64,000 nt of DNA, from the NCBI RefSeq assembly GCF_965221685.1, contig NZ_OZ244907.1; one strand, given 5' to 3'. This DNA is from Palauibacter sp022826685. GTDB lineage: Bacteria > Gemmatimonadota > Gemmatimonadetes > Palauibacterales > Palauibacteraceae. The notes beneath the pieces are model-generated. The model was given only the letters and a program-made list of their open reading frames with translations, was not told the DNA's origin and searched no databases. Shown here one piece after another: positions 16,022 through 25,711 of this stretch (position 1 is the stretch's first letter; each line of letters opens with the position of its first letter). Position numbers and translations under genes: made by a program.

Positions 16022-18004
16022 TCAGCAGCTGAGGCAGTTGTTGTTGTTCTTCGCGCCCATACCCTCGAGGAGGGCGATCGTCTCGAAGAACGGCTGCACG
16101 CGCTGGATGGGTCCGTTCGCCATGTCGACCGTCGTCTGGCCGCTGCGGGCCACGATCAGCGGGTCGGCGCCCTTGCCGACGAGGTACTCGATCAGCTCGT
16201 TGTCGCCGCGCGCCGCGGCGTAGTGGAGCGCGCCGAAGCCATCCGAGTCGCGGCCATTGACGTCCGCGCCCAGCTCGTCGACAAGGTATCTGGCCGTGGC
16301 CATCCATTCATCGGGCCGATGCCGGTGCTGGTTCCCCGTGCGTGAGCGCCCGTAGCCGTAGCCCGCGGCAGCGACGAGCGGCGGGATGCCCGGACCCCCG
16401 ACCTCGACCGGCGGCAGTCCGCTCGGGTCTTCTTCCTCGTCGTCATCATCGGAGGACCGGCGCCGGCGCTCGGGAGCCTTCTTCGTCGGCATGTGCGGGT
16501 CGGCTCCAGCCGCCACGAGCATCCGCATTGCCGGGATGTCGAGCGCTTTCGCCGCGCGCCAGAAGGGCGACGCGCCGCTGAAGTTCACGCCGAGCAGGTC
16601 GAAGTTGTACGCGGAGTACCAGATGTGCGTGTTCACGCGCGCGTTCGGATCCGCCCCGGCGGCGAGGAGCATCTCCATCAGCTCCATGTAGTCGAGTTCC
16701 TGCTGGCGGAACGCGGTGGGCTGCGGGTACAGCGCCTTGGGAGCCCAGCGGTTGGCGATCGTCGCGTAGAGCGGGGCCACGCCGTCCTCGCTGGCCAGGT
16801 TCGGGTCCGCCCCCTGCTCCAGCAGCCAGCCGGCGAGGTCGTAGTGTCCGTTCACGGTGGCGACGACGAGCGGCGTGCTCTCATCGCCCCCCGTCTTTCC
16901 GTCGATGTCCGCGCCCGCCGCGAGGAGAGCCTTGACGGTCTCGAAGTGGCCCTCGCGAACCGCGTAGTGAAGCGCGGTCATGCCGCCCTGCTTGCCGACG
17001 ATGTCGCTGTAGCTCAGCGGCCGCGGGGCAGGCTTCGTCTCCTCTTCCGTCTCCTCTGCTTCGGGGGACTCTTCTTCGGCCGCGGCCTCCTCAGCTTCCT
17101 CAGCCTCCTCGGGTTCCTCCGCAGGCTCGGGGGGATCCTCGCCCTGCGCGGCCTCGGACTCGGGCGGCGGCGTCTCCTGGCCGGGATTGGCTCCCGCACC
17201 CTGACCCGTCGCGGGGGCCGTGCCCGTCTGGTCCCGATCCGCCCGGTCGGCGGCTTCGCGCCGGGTCGGCTCCTGCCCGGACGGCGTGTCTGTACGGGTG
17301 ATGCCGGCCACCACGGTCTCGCCGCGCGCCTCGGCTTCGGCCTTTCGAATCGCGGTCAGAACCTCCCGGCGACGGCCCCGGGCCTCGCTGTCGGTGCGCG
17401 CCTTCTCGACGAAGTCCAGGACGCGGGACGCAACCGACACGTCCGCGCCGTGCGCGATCAGGGTTTGCACAGCCTCGAGACGGCCGGCGGCAGCCGCGAA
17501 GATGAGTGGCGTCTGCCCGTTCGAGTTCTCTCGTGCGTCGACCTCGGCCCCGGCCCCGAGCAGGCTCGTGAGGGTCGGCACGTCCCCGCCCGCCGCCGCG
17601 AAGTGAAGTGGCGTGGCGCCGGTCGTCGTCGTCGCGTTGGCGTCGCTTCCGGCTTCGAGCAGGAGGGTGACCGCCCCGGCCCGGCCGTCCCGGCTCGCGA
17701 GGTGGAGTGGCGTGTAGGCGCCCAGGCGCGTGGTCGATGCGACGTTGGCGCCGGCGTAGACGAGCACCGACACCATCTCCGCGTTGCCCTGAAGGGCCGC
17801 CCAGTGCAGCGCCGTCATCCCGTCGCCCTGGGCCGCGTTCACATCCGCTCCGTCGCGGAGGAGCGTCCGCACGGATTCGAGGTCTCCTCGCGCCGCCGCC
17901 TCCGCGACGGGGGCGTCCATCGCGGTGGCCGCCCACAGGGTGGTCGCGCAGAGCGCGACGAGGGCCCCGGCCCGAAGACCGGCCTTGCCGATTCTCTTCA
18001 ACAT
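16022..18004 (-). CDS. Exported ankyrin-repeat protein with acidic linker
   Basis: A 660-residue protein with a signal segment (AGALVALCATTLWAATA) and two ankyrin blocks. The first block (about residues 30-190) has five or so repeats of the type 'DGMTALHWAALQGNAEMVSVLVYAGANV'. A low-complexity linker rich in Glu, Ala and Pro follows (about 225-330, including EEPEEAEEAEEAAAEEES). The second block continues with GGMTALHYAVREGHFETVKALLAAGADI and further repeats. The tail ends KNNNNCLSC. GGAGG lies seven bases before the ATG. It is 35 bases downstream of the DUF1552 gene and follows the DUF1592 gene, a common three-gene arrangement in this kind of genome. Probably a periplasmic protein-binding scaffold; partner unknown. 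Confidence 0.85.
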   Translation of the reverse strand: MLKRIGKAGLRAGALVALCATTLWAATAMDAPVAEAAARGDLESVRTLLRDGADVNAAQGDGMTALHWAALQGNAEMVSVLVYAGANVASTTRLGAYTPLHLASRDGRAGAVTLLLEAGSDANATTTTGATPLHFAAAGGDVPTLTSLLGAGAEVDARENSNGQTPLIFAAAAGRLEAVQTLIAHGADVSVASRVLDFVEKARTDSEARGRRREVLTAIRKAEAEARGETVVAGITRTDTPSGQEPTRREAADRADRDQTGTAPATGQGAGANPGQETPPPESEAAQGEDPPEPAEEPEEAEEAEEAAAEEESPEAEETEEETKPAPRPLSYSDIVGKQGGMTALHYAVREGHFETVKALLAAGADIDGKTGGDESTPLVVATVNGHYDLAGWLLEQGADPNLASEDGVAPLYATIANRWAPKALYPQPTAFRQQELDYMELMEMLLAAGADPNARVNTHIWYSAYNFDLLGVNFSGASPFWRAAKALDIPAMRMLVAAGADPHMPTKKAPERRRRSSDDDDEEEDPSGLPPVEVGGPGIPPLVAAAGYGYGRSRTGNQHRHRPDEWMATARYLVDELGADVNGRDSDGFGALHYAAARGDNELIEYLVGKGADPLIVARSGQTTVDMANGPIQRVQPFFETIALLEGMGAKNNNNCLSC

Positions 18005-18039
18005 CGATCTGCCTCCGACCCTCTGACCGACCTGGCGAC

Positions 18040-19440
18040 TCAGTCCTGCGCGACCGCCGAGAACGAGAAGTCGCCGGTGCTGTCGCCGAAGCTCTCCATG
18101 TCCTCCAGACCGAGCTTGTGCATCAGGCTCAGCATCACGTTGGCCATCGGCGTCCCGTCCGGCGCCTTGATGTGCATGTTGCCTTCGAGTTCGCCGCCGG
18201 CCTTCCCGACCACGAACAGCGGGCAACGCTTGTGGTTGTGCAGGTTCGAGTCGCCCATCGGCGAGCCGTACAGGATCATGCTCTTGTCGAGCAGGTTCCC
18301 GTCGGGCTCCTCGATGCTGGCCAGCTTCTCGAGCAGGTACGGGACCATGCTCACGTGGTAGCGGTTGATCTTCTCGTAATCCCGCACGCGCTCTTCGCGG
18401 CCGCCGTGGTGCGAGGCCGGATGGAAGCCGGCGTCCACGCCGCTGCCCGGATACACGCGGCCCGACCCGTCGCGGCCCAGCTTGAACGAGAACACCCGCG
18501 TGAGGTCCGACTGGAAGGCCAGCGCCTGCAGGTCGAACATGAGGCGCACGTGCTCGGCGAAGTCATCCGGCACGCCCGGCGGCGCCTCGGGGATCTCGCG
18601 CGTCTCCCCGCTCGTGTTGTGCGCCTCGATGCGCTCGATGCGGCGCTCGATCTCGCGGATGTTGTCGAGATACTGATCCAGCCGCCGCTGGTCCGTGGCC
18701 CCCACCGCGCGCTTGAGGCCGCTGACCTCTCCCATGATCCAGTCGAGGATGCTGCGGTCGGTGCGCCGGCGCTGGGCCCGGTCTTCCGCCGTGCCGCCGG
18801 CCCCGAACAACTGGTCGAACGCGGCCCGCGGATCGCGGATCATCGGCAGCGGCTCCGTGGGCGACGCCCAGCTGATCGTGTCGGTGTACACGCAGGCGTA
18901 GCCGTACGCGCACCCGCCGGCCTGGTCCACGTTCTCGATGCAGAGCTGCATGGAGGGGATCGGCGTGTCCTGTCCGAAGCGCTGCGCGTAGTGCTGGTCC
19001 ATCGAGGTGCCGACGAACACGTCGGAGCCCTCGGTCTGCTTCGCGTGCGCCTGCGTGAGGAAGGTGGCGCTGGAGCGGAAGTGGTCGCCGCCGATCTCCT
19101 TCGCCGTCTTCGCCTCCGCGTTCTCGATGTCCGTGTTCGAGATGATCGTGAGATAATCTCGCCACGGTTCGAGCGGGCTCAGGCTGCTCGGCGTGAGGTC
19201 GAAGTCGCGCCCCACCTTCTCGGGCGACCACATGAACTGCGACGCGCCCCACTCGTTGCAGCCCGCGGCGCCGTGCACCATCTCGATGGCCACGAACCGC
19301 TTCACGTCCGTGAGCGACTTCGTCGAGGCCCACAGCCGGCCGGCCGGCAGCATCGCATCGAGGAACGGCAGCGCCACCGTCGCCCCCACACCCTTCAGGG
19401 CCATGCGGCGGGAGATGTGCTTACCTGTGATGAGTTCCAT
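18040..19440 (-). CDS. DUF1552 family protein with twin-arginine signal
   Basis: A 466-residue DUF1552 protein. The N-terminus has a twin-arginine export signal, ISRRMALKGVGATVALPFLDA, cleaved after the hydrophobic run; this implies export in folded form. Downstream are family-typical stretches such as HGAAGCNEW, GGDHFRSSATFLTQAHAKQT and SMDQHYAQRFG. ILYGSPMGDSNLHNHKRCP occurs near the C-terminus, resembling alkaline-phosphatase/sulfatase-related DUF1501 proteins. AGGAGG sits seven bases before the ATG at 19440, preferred over a GTG two codons upstream. DUF1552 genes almost always accompany DUF1592 cytochrome genes, as here (36 bases apart). The biochemical role is not established. Confidence 0.9.
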   Translation of the reverse strand: MELITGKHISRRMALKGVGATVALPFLDAMLPAGRLWASTKSLTDVKRFVAIEMVHGAAGCNEWGASQFMWSPEKVGRDFDLTPSSLSPLEPWRDYLTIISNTDIENAEAKTAKEIGGDHFRSSATFLTQAHAKQTEGSDVFVGTSMDQHYAQRFGQDTPIPSMQLCIENVDQAGGCAYGYACVYTDTISWASPTEPLPMIRDPRAAFDQLFGAGGTAEDRAQRRRTDRSILDWIMGEVSGLKRAVGATDQRRLDQYLDNIREIERRIERIEAHNTSGETREIPEAPPGVPDDFAEHVRLMFDLQALAFQSDLTRVFSFKLGRDGSGRVYPGSGVDAGFHPASHHGGREERVRDYEKINRYHVSMVPYLLEKLASIEEPDGNLLDKSMILYGSPMGDSNLHNHKRCPLFVVGKAGGELEGNMHIKAPDGTPMANVMLSLMHKLGLEDMESFGDSTGDFSFSAVAQD

Positions 19441-19476
19441 GCTCACTCCTCCTGATCTGTTCCGCCGGGCGGCCCC

Positions 19477-21909
19477 TCAGTGCCCGCCGCCTGCGTCGAT
19501 ATCTTCTTCGGCTACCATCTCTACGGCGCTCATCTGGAAGGGCGCGCTCTTCACGACCTCCATGATGAACGATGTCATCCGATAGTCATCGGCTTCCGCC
19601 ACGCGCGCGATCTCCCGCACCGTGGGCATGTCGTAGTGTTCGATCCGGCGGCCCAGGGCGTAGGCCATGAGATTCTCGATGAACGTCCGGACGAGCGAGT
19701 CCTCGCGATCGAGAAGCGCGGCCCTCAGATCCATCGCGCTCAGAATCGGGGTTCCATCGTAGAGTTCGCCCGACGTGTCCACCGTCCGGCCCTGGTCCTT
19801 GATCCGCCACGCACCGGTCACGTCGAAGTTCTCCAACGCGAGGCCGATCGGGTCGATCACCCGGTGACACGACCGGCAGGCCGGGTTCGAGCGGTGCATC
19901 TCGAGTCGTTCGCGCACGGTCAGGAAGCGCCCATCTTCCGCCTCGTCCGTCGCCTCGAGGTCGGGCACGTCCGGCGGTGGCGGCGGTGGCGGAGTCCCGA
20001 GCAGGACCTCCATCACCCACTTCCCGCGCAGGACCGGCGAGGTGCGGTCCGCGTGCGAGGTCAGCGTGAGGATGCTCCCGTGGCCCAGCAGTCCGCGTCG
20101 CGCCTCGTCGGGGATCGCGACCCGACGGAACTCCTCCCCGGTCACGTCCGGAATCCCGTAGTGCCGCGCGAGACGCTCGTTCACGAACGTGTAGTCCGCG
20201 GTGAGCAGTTCGAAGAATGAAGCGTCCGAACGCAGGAGATGCTCGAAGAAGAGTTGCGTCTCCTGCAGCATCGCCTCGACGAGCCGGTGATCCCAGTACG
20301 GGTAGAGCAGCGCGTCGGGGTGGATCTTCTCCAGATCCTGCAGGCGGAACCACTGGTAGGCGAAGCGCGTCGCCATGGCCTCCGACCGCGGGTCGTCGAG
20401 CATGCGTCGCGCCTGGGCCTCCAGCACCGCCGGATCCGAAAGGCGGCCGGCGTCGGCCATCTCCACGAGTTCGTCGTCCGGGTGCGTCCCCCACAGGAAG
20501 TAGGAGAGCCGCGTGGCGAGGTCGATGTCGCTCAGGCGGTAGATGTCTCCGGGAGCCACGTCCGCCGGCATTTCCTCGAGACGGAAGACGAAGTGCGGGC
20601 TCGCGAGGACCGCCTGGAGCGCGGTGCGGATGCCGACCTCGAAGCCGCCCTCCTCGACGCCGAGATCGAAGAACACCATGAGGTCTTCGACATCGTCGGT
20701 CTCCAGCGGCCGGCGATAGGCAGTGGCCGCCAGCGTCCTGATGATCTGCCGCGCGCAGGGCCGCTCCTCGTCGGGCGCCGTGGGCCGGCAGGAGAAGATC
20801 CGCGTGCGGCTCCGCGTCTCCGAGATGCCGGTGACCGTGAACGGCCCCGTGACGAGGAAGTCGCGCAGGTGCGGGAGCGTCGTCACGCCGTAGGCGCTGC
20901 CGATGTTCGAGTCGGCGAGCTTGTAGTCGATCGGCTTGATGAGGTCGTTATCCGGACCCTCCGCGTTGAGGAGGAAGGCCGCTGTGACCCGCTGCGGACC
21001 CGCGCGCACGTGGATCGGCTCGGTCTCGATCACCATCCCCTGCGGATCGGATTCCGACATGAACGGGTCGATCTCGAGCAGCGCCACGCGCGCGCCGTCG
21101 ATCGACACCTCGATCTTCTCATCCGGCGCGGTCATCCCGTACAGGAACCCCGTCGGGCCGGGGTGCATGTCCATCTTGAACACGTACTCCCCATCGGCCG
21201 GGAAGACGTGGATGACGGAGATCCCGCCCCGCGTCCCGAAGGGCGCGCCCTCGGCTCGGACCGCCTGCGACGCCGTCTTCGGCACCTTGTAGGTGACCTG
21301 GCGCGGACCTGCCTCCGGGTCGCCGACCGCCATGCGGCTGATCTCGCTCGCCGCCCGCAGATAGCCCTCCATCAGCGTCGCGGACATCATCTGGACGTCG
21401 GCGATGTTGTCGAAGTTGTCGCTGATCGTCTCGGTCGGGAGGAACGCCTCCATGTCGACGTCGAGGTCGAGCAGATCCTGGACCGCGCGCCGGTATTCCG
21501 CGCGGTTGAGGCGCTGGAAGGTCCGCGTCCCCGGGTTCGGGTTCGCTCGCGCCGCCCCGTCCATGCGCGTCTCGAGTTCCTCGACGACTGCCGTCAGCGT
21601 CGCCTCGTCCGGGCGCCGCACGCCGGGGGGCGGCATCATGCCGGCCCGGAGCTTCCGGATCATCTGCTCGGCGGTCTCGGGGTCGGCCTGCGGCTCGGCG
21701 GCGTCGAACTCGAGGAAGGAGCGGTTGCCCGCCCTGCGCGAGTCGTTGTGGCAGCGGGTGCACACCGTCTGGATGACCGAGTGCGCGAGGGTGTCCGGGA
21801 CGGGTGCAACCGCAAGGGCGTGCGAGGGCGCGCCGAGCGGCGCATCCTTGCCCGCGACGGCGAGATACAGCGCCGCCGTACCCAGAGCCGCGATCGCAAA
21901 CTTCTTCAT
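19477..21909 (-). CDS. Planctomycete-type cytochrome c protein (DUF1587/1595/1592/1588/1585)
   Basis: An 810-residue exported multidomain cytochrome. After a signal peptide, the heme motif CTRCH (Cys50, Cys53, His54) opens the PSCyt domain with GMMPPPGVRRP. The order then fits DUF1587 (FQRLNRAEYRRAVQDLLDLD), a carbohydrate-binding-like middle region and DUF1595. DUF1592 (DLATRLSYFLWGTHPDDEL) and DUF1588 (RRGLLGHGSILTLTSHADRT) follow. DUF1585 is at the end (MAYALGRRIEHYDMPTV). A second heme-like motif, CRSCH, occurs in DUF1588. GAGG lies six bases before the ATG. It heads the DUF1592-DUF1552-ankyrin run. These proteins are thought to be extracellular redox enzymes acting on complex carbon, but no function is proven. 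Confidence 0.9.
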   Translation of the reverse strand: MKKFAIAALGTAALYLAVAGKDAPLGAPSHALAVAPVPDTLAHSVIQTVCTRCHNDSRRAGNRSFLEFDAAEPQADPETAEQMIRKLRAGMMPPPGVRRPDEATLTAVVEELETRMDGAARANPNPGTRTFQRLNRAEYRRAVQDLLDLDVDMEAFLPTETISDNFDNIADVQMMSATLMEGYLRAASEISRMAVGDPEAGPRQVTYKVPKTASQAVRAEGAPFGTRGGISVIHVFPADGEYVFKMDMHPGPTGFLYGMTAPDEKIEVSIDGARVALLEIDPFMSESDPQGMVIETEPIHVRAGPQRVTAAFLLNAEGPDNDLIKPIDYKLADSNIGSAYGVTTLPHLRDFLVTGPFTVTGISETRSRTRIFSCRPTAPDEERPCARQIIRTLAATAYRRPLETDDVEDLMVFFDLGVEEGGFEVGIRTALQAVLASPHFVFRLEEMPADVAPGDIYRLSDIDLATRLSYFLWGTHPDDELVEMADAGRLSDPAVLEAQARRMLDDPRSEAMATRFAYQWFRLQDLEKIHPDALLYPYWDHRLVEAMLQETQLFFEHLLRSDASFFELLTADYTFVNERLARHYGIPDVTGEEFRRVAIPDEARRGLLGHGSILTLTSHADRTSPVLRGKWVMEVLLGTPPPPPPPDVPDLEATDEAEDGRFLTVRERLEMHRSNPACRSCHRVIDPIGLALENFDVTGAWRIKDQGRTVDTSGELYDGTPILSAMDLRAALLDREDSLVRTFIENLMAYALGRRIEHYDMPTVREIARVAEADDYRMTSFIMEVVKSAPFQMSAVEMVAEEDIDAGGGH

Positions 21910-22065
21910 GTGGACCTCACCGGCTGTCGCCCGAATGCAACCGGGCAAACACCGCGACCCAGCGCGGCGTTTGGACGCACGATCCCCTCCCCGCATCCAG
22001 CCTGTGCAAGATAGGGATTATCAATGTCCGAACGCCAGTCGAACCGCGCCGGGCCAGCCGCCGCG

Positions 22066-23151
22066 CTATTCCGGGGAGCCGCGGGACTCCAGGTAGTCGC
22101 GACCGGCGGACATCAGGGCGACGAAGGCGTCCTCGTCCCCCGCTTCGACGGCGTCTCGCACCCGCTCCGCCGCCGCCACGAGTTCCTTCAGCGCGACGTC
22201 TCCATACTCGTTCAGCGACTGAATCTCGAAGTACATGTGCGGGTTCTCGCCGGCCAGCGCGCGCGCCACGTCCAACTGGGCCTCGAACGTCGTGCTCGAC
22301 ACGTCCGCCAGACGCGGCGTCGTTTCGCCGGAGCGAGCCAGCGCCGTGAAGAAGGCGATGTTGAGGGCGTGCGAGAGCCCCAGCACGAACCCCATCACCC
22401 GGTCGTGGCTCTCCAGGTCCATGCGCACCCGCGTCGCCATCGTCGAGGCGAAGAGCGCTTCCGCGCCTTCCGTCGCGTCGGCACGGCCCACGTCCACGAA
22501 GATCACGTGTTCCCCTGAAAGGAGTTCGGTGTCGGGACCGAACATGGGGTGGACGGATGTGACGCGGACCCCGGCCTCCGCCAGCGCCATCAGACCGGAG
22601 CGCACCGGACTCTTGAGCGAACCGATATCGAACACGAGGCCCGGCGGTCCGATCTCCGCCAGCCGTTCGAGGATCTCGTTGGCGATGACCATCGGCGTCG
22701 CCACCACGATCAGGTCGTGGTCGAGCGACGTCGTCGCCCAATCCGCGTGATCCCCGCCGTTCGGGTCGGCGTTCTCCACCTCGAACCCCTGGGAGGAGAG
22801 GAAGCGGACGAACCACCCGCCCATCTTCCCGGAACCGCCGATGACGAGGGCGCGTTTCCCGCCTCCTCTGGCGGCCGCCGCCACGCTGCCCCGTTCCTGC
22901 ACGGTGAGCGACGAACGGATCAGCGAAAGGACGAGGTCCTCGGCCAGGCGCGGCGGGAGTCCGAGGTCGCTCGCGGCGGCGCGGGCTCGCTCGATGACGA
23001 CCTTTTCCTGCCGGTAGTCGCGCGGGGGCGTCTGCGAGGCGCGCTTTCGCTCCCCGACCTTCGCGGAGACCGCCTGCCGCCGCGCCACGAGTTCGAGCAA
23101 CTCGCGGTCGATGCGCGCGAGTTCGTCTCTGAGTCGATCGAGGTTCGGCAC
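22066..23151 (-). CDS. tyrA: Bifunctional chorismate mutase / prephenate dehydrogenase
   Basis: A 361-residue cytoplasmic enzyme of tyrosine synthesis. Residues 1-90 are an AroQ-type chorismate mutase (LRDELARIDRELLELVARRQ, then VGERKR and YRQEKVVIERARA). They convert chorismate to prephenate. Residues about 98-360 are the NAD-dependent prephenate dehydrogenase, which makes 4-hydroxyphenylpyruvate. The Rossmann motif is VIGGSGKMGG at 103-112, and DIGSLKSPV and SVHPMFGPDTELLSGEHVI are family signatures. Order and length match the T-protein of enterobacteria. It lies 21 bases downstream of the Na+-coupled transporter gene on the same strand and may be co-transcribed with it. No ACT domain or attenuator was seen. 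Confidence 0.93.
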   Translation of the reverse strand: MPNLDRLRDELARIDRELLELVARRQAVSAKVGERKRASQTPPRDYRQEKVVIERARAAASDLGLPPRLAEDLVLSLIRSSLTVQERGSVAAAARGGGKRALVIGGSGKMGGWFVRFLSSQGFEVENADPNGGDHADWATTSLDHDLIVVATPMVIANEILERLAEIGPPGLVFDIGSLKSPVRSGLMALAEAGVRVTSVHPMFGPDTELLSGEHVIFVDVGRADATEGAEALFASTMATRVRMDLESHDRVMGFVLGLSHALNIAFFTALARSGETTPRLADVSSTTFEAQLDVARALAGENPHMYFEIQSLNEYGDVALKELVAAAERVRDAVEAGDEDAFVALMSAGRDYLESRGSPE

Positions 23152-23172
23152 GTCTCGCTCCAGGGCTTCCGT

Positions 23173-24585
23173 CTAGCCGGCGATCACGCGGATCGTCTGC
23201 CGCAGCGCGATCCAGCTCACGTACGCCAGCAGAGGCGGCGCCACATAGCGAATCAGGAAGCGCGCCGCCGGAATCAGGCGCGCGAACCGTGGCGAGGCTC
23301 CGATCCGGAGTTCCTCCTCCGGGTGCTTCATCACCCATCCCACGAGCACCGCGATGGCGAGTACGCCGAGCACCGTGAGGAGTTCCGCCGCCACCTGATC
23401 CATGATTCCCAGTGCGCCGAGGGAAAGCGCGGGCGCGATCCCGACCGCCGCGATCAGGAAGCCCGAAGTCAGCGTCGCCCTCCGTCGCGTCCAGCCCCGT
23501 TCGTCGATGAGGATCGAGGCCGCCACCTCGAGCAGGGAGACCGCCGAAGTGATCGCCGCCACGATGACGGCGACGAAGAACAGCGTTCCCACGATCCGGC
23601 CCAGTGCCTCCATCTGCGCGAACGCGCTCGGGAGCGAGATGAAGAGGACGCCGAGCGTGCTCTCCCCCACGTCCTCCGAAAGCCCGAGTCCGAAGACGAT
23701 CGGAAAGACGACGAGCCCCGCGACGAAGGCGACGGAGAAGTCCGAGAGCGCGATCACGGCGCTTTCGCGGCCGAGGTTGGCGCGCTTCGAGAGATAGGAG
23801 GAATAGGTGACCATGATCCCCATCCCCACGCTCAGCGAATAGAAGGCGTGGGCGGCCGCGCCCTGCAGTACGACGGGATCCAGCAGTTCGCTCAGCGAGG
23901 GAGAGAGGTAGAAGCGGTATCCCTCCGCGGCGCCCGGCAGCGTCGCGGCCCAGACCGCGAGGCCGATGAGGAGGAGGAAGAGGAGCGGCATGAGCAGCAT
24001 GCTCGCCCGCTCGATCCCCTTGCGGACGCCGAACACCACGATCCCCACCGTCGCGGCGATCGATACCAGGTGGAAGACGACCGCCGAGGGTCCGGACGCG
24101 ACCGACTCGTATCGTCCCGCCGCATCGGCATGGAATCCAGTCGTCAGGCCATCGAGCGCGTACCGCAGCGCCCAGCCCGTGATGACGGACAGGTAGGCCA
24201 TGATGACGGTCGACGTCACGAGGAAGAGGAGTCCCGCCGCGGCCCAGCGTCTGCCGCCGACCGAGCGCAGGGCGCCGATGGCCGACTGTCGCGCGCGCCG
24301 CCCCACCGCGAACTCGGCCAGCATCATCGGCACGCCGATGAGAAACGCCATGCACACGTAGGCCACGAGGAAGGCCGCGCCTCCGCCCTCCGCCGTCTGA
24401 TAGGGGAAGCGCCACATATTCCCCAGCCCGACGGCGGACCCCACCGCCGCAAGCACGAAGCCGGCGCGGGTACCGAAGCGCTCGCGCGCGGGTGTCGGGG
24501 TGTCCGATGACCGGTTCAAGTGGCGGATCCTCGGCTGGCTGTCCGTGCGGGTAGGAGGCTTGAGTGTCGCCGACAAACGCCTCAC
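23173..24585 (-). CDS. Sodium-dependent transporter, NSS/SNF (SLC6) family
   Basis: A polytopic membrane protein of up to 470 residues from the neurotransmitter:sodium symporter family, which import amino acids or amines with Na+. The hallmark TM1 motif AVGSAVGLGNMWRFPY is present. At least eleven further hydrophobic helices follow, in line with the LeuT-like fold. The start is unsure. A GTG at 24585 gives a 38-residue, Arg/Pro-rich leader before TM1; a TTG at 24519 would leave a shorter and more typical N-terminus. It is divergent from the threonine dehydratase gene (139 bases apart) and upstream of tyrA, which suggests aromatic or other amino-acid uptake, by context only. Confidence 0.9.
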   Translation of the reverse strand: MRRLSATLKPPTRTDSQPRIRHLNRSSDTPTPARERFGTRAGFVLAAVGSAVGLGNMWRFPYQTAEGGGAAFLVAYVCMAFLIGVPMMLAEFAVGRRARQSAIGALRSVGGRRWAAAGLLFLVTSTVIMAYLSVITGWALRYALDGLTTGFHADAAGRYESVASGPSAVVFHLVSIAATVGIVVFGVRKGIERASMLLMPLLFLLLIGLAVWAATLPGAAEGYRFYLSPSLSELLDPVVLQGAAAHAFYSLSVGMGIMVTYSSYLSKRANLGRESAVIALSDFSVAFVAGLVVFPIVFGLGLSEDVGESTLGVLFISLPSAFAQMEALGRIVGTLFFVAVIVAAITSAVSLLEVAASILIDERGWTRRRATLTSGFLIAAVGIAPALSLGALGIMDQVAAELLTVLGVLAIAVLVGWVMKHPEEELRIGASPRFARLIPAARFLIRYVAPPLLAYVSWIALRQTIRVIAG

Positions 24586-24724
24586 GCCGCAAGGTGACGG
24601 TACTTCCCGGTTGCGTGTTCGGCTTCGGGTGGGGGATTATCGACTACGCTCGGGCGGTCCCGGGCGCAGCCACGGGCGAGGTGCCGCCCGCCGGCCCACC
24701 ACCCACCCGAGAGAGACGGCCCGA

Positions 24725-25711
24725 GTGACGCCACACGTCGAGATCCCCGGACTCACGCTGACCCTCGAGGACTTCAAGCGCGCGCGGGAACACGTCGCGC
24801 CGCACGTCTACCACACCCCGCTTCTCACGTCGCGCTCGCTGAGCGACGCCTCCGGGTTCGACATCCGGCTCAAGGCCGAACTCTTCCAGCGCGGGGGTTC
24901 GTACAAGGTGCGGGGGCCGCTGAACGTGATGGCGCACATGAGCGAGGAGGAGAAGGCGCGGGGCATCATCTGCTCCTCCGCCGGGAACCACGCGCAGGGC
25001 GTCGCGCTGGCGGCCCGCCTGTACGGGATTCCCGCCGTCGTCGTGATGGCGGAGAACGCGACCCCGGCCAAGGTCGCGGCCACGGAGGGATACGGCGCGG
25101 AGGTCGTGCTCCACGGATCGATCTGGGACGAGGCGAACGAGCGGGCGCTGGAACTCGTCGAGGAGCGCGGACTCACGTACGTGCACCCGTTCGACAACCC
25201 GCGGCTGATCGCGGGCCAGGGCACGCTCGGCCTCGAGATTCTGGAGGACTGGCCGGAGGTCGAAGTCGTCGTCATCCCCATCGGCGGGGGCGGCCTCATC
25301 TCCGGCAATTCGATGGCGCTGAAGAGCGCGAACCCCGATATCCGCGTGATCGGCGTGGAATCCTCGGGAGCCCCGGCGATGAAGCGCACCGTCGAGTCCG
25401 GAGAGATGGTCACGCTGGAGACGGTGGACTGCGTGATCGACGGGCTGAAGGTGATGCGGGTCGGCGACAACACGGCGTCCGTCGTGAGCCGCTTCGTGGA
25501 GCGCGTCGTCACGCTTTCCGACGAGGACATCTTCGACGCCATGCTATGGCTGATGACCCGCGCGAAGCTCGTGACCGAGGGCGCGGCCGCGGCGTCGGTC
25601 GCGGCCGTCCTGCACGGCCTCATCGACGCCCCGCAGGGGACGAAAGTCGCGTGTGTTCTCAGCGGCGGAAATCTCGACGTCGAACAGCTGCGGGGGCTGA
25701 GCTGGAACTGA
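24725..25711 (+). CDS. Threonine/serine dehydratase, PLP-dependent, catabolic-type length
   Basis: A 328-residue fold-type II PLP enzyme that deaminates threonine to 2-oxobutanoate or serine to pyruvate. The cofactor lysine is in GGSYKVRG (Lys61). SSAGNHAQGVALAA is the substrate loop, IPIGGGGLISG is the phosphate-binding glycine loop, and CVLSGGNLD closes the fold. There is no C-terminal ACT domain, so it resembles the catabolic TdcB or serine-racemase branch and not the feedback-regulated IlvA. The start is GTG at 24725, after GAGAGA. The stop overlaps the next gene's apparent CTG start. A regulatory role in isoleucine synthesis cannot be excluded. Confidence 0.9.
   Translation: MTPHVEIPGLTLTLEDFKRAREHVAPHVYHTPLLTSRSLSDASGFDIRLKAELFQRGGSYKVRGPLNVMAHMSEEEKARGIICSSAGNHAQGVALAARLYGIPAVVVMAENATPAKVAATEGYGAEVVLHGSIWDEANERALELVEERGLTYVHPFDNPRLIAGQGTLGLEILEDWPEVEVVVIPIGGGGLISGNSMALKSANPDIRVIGVESSGAPAMKRTVESGEMVTLETVDCVIDGLKVMRVGDNTASVVSRFVERVVTLSDEDIFDAMLWLMTRAKLVTEGAAAASVAAVLHGLIDAPQGTKVACVLSGGNLDVEQLRGLSWN

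Noticed and set aside
21910..22065. tRNA or small RNA in the gap between the DUF1592 gene and tyrA
   Set aside because: No cloverleaf, acceptor stem or terminator could be made out; it probably holds the promoter of the DUF1592 operon.
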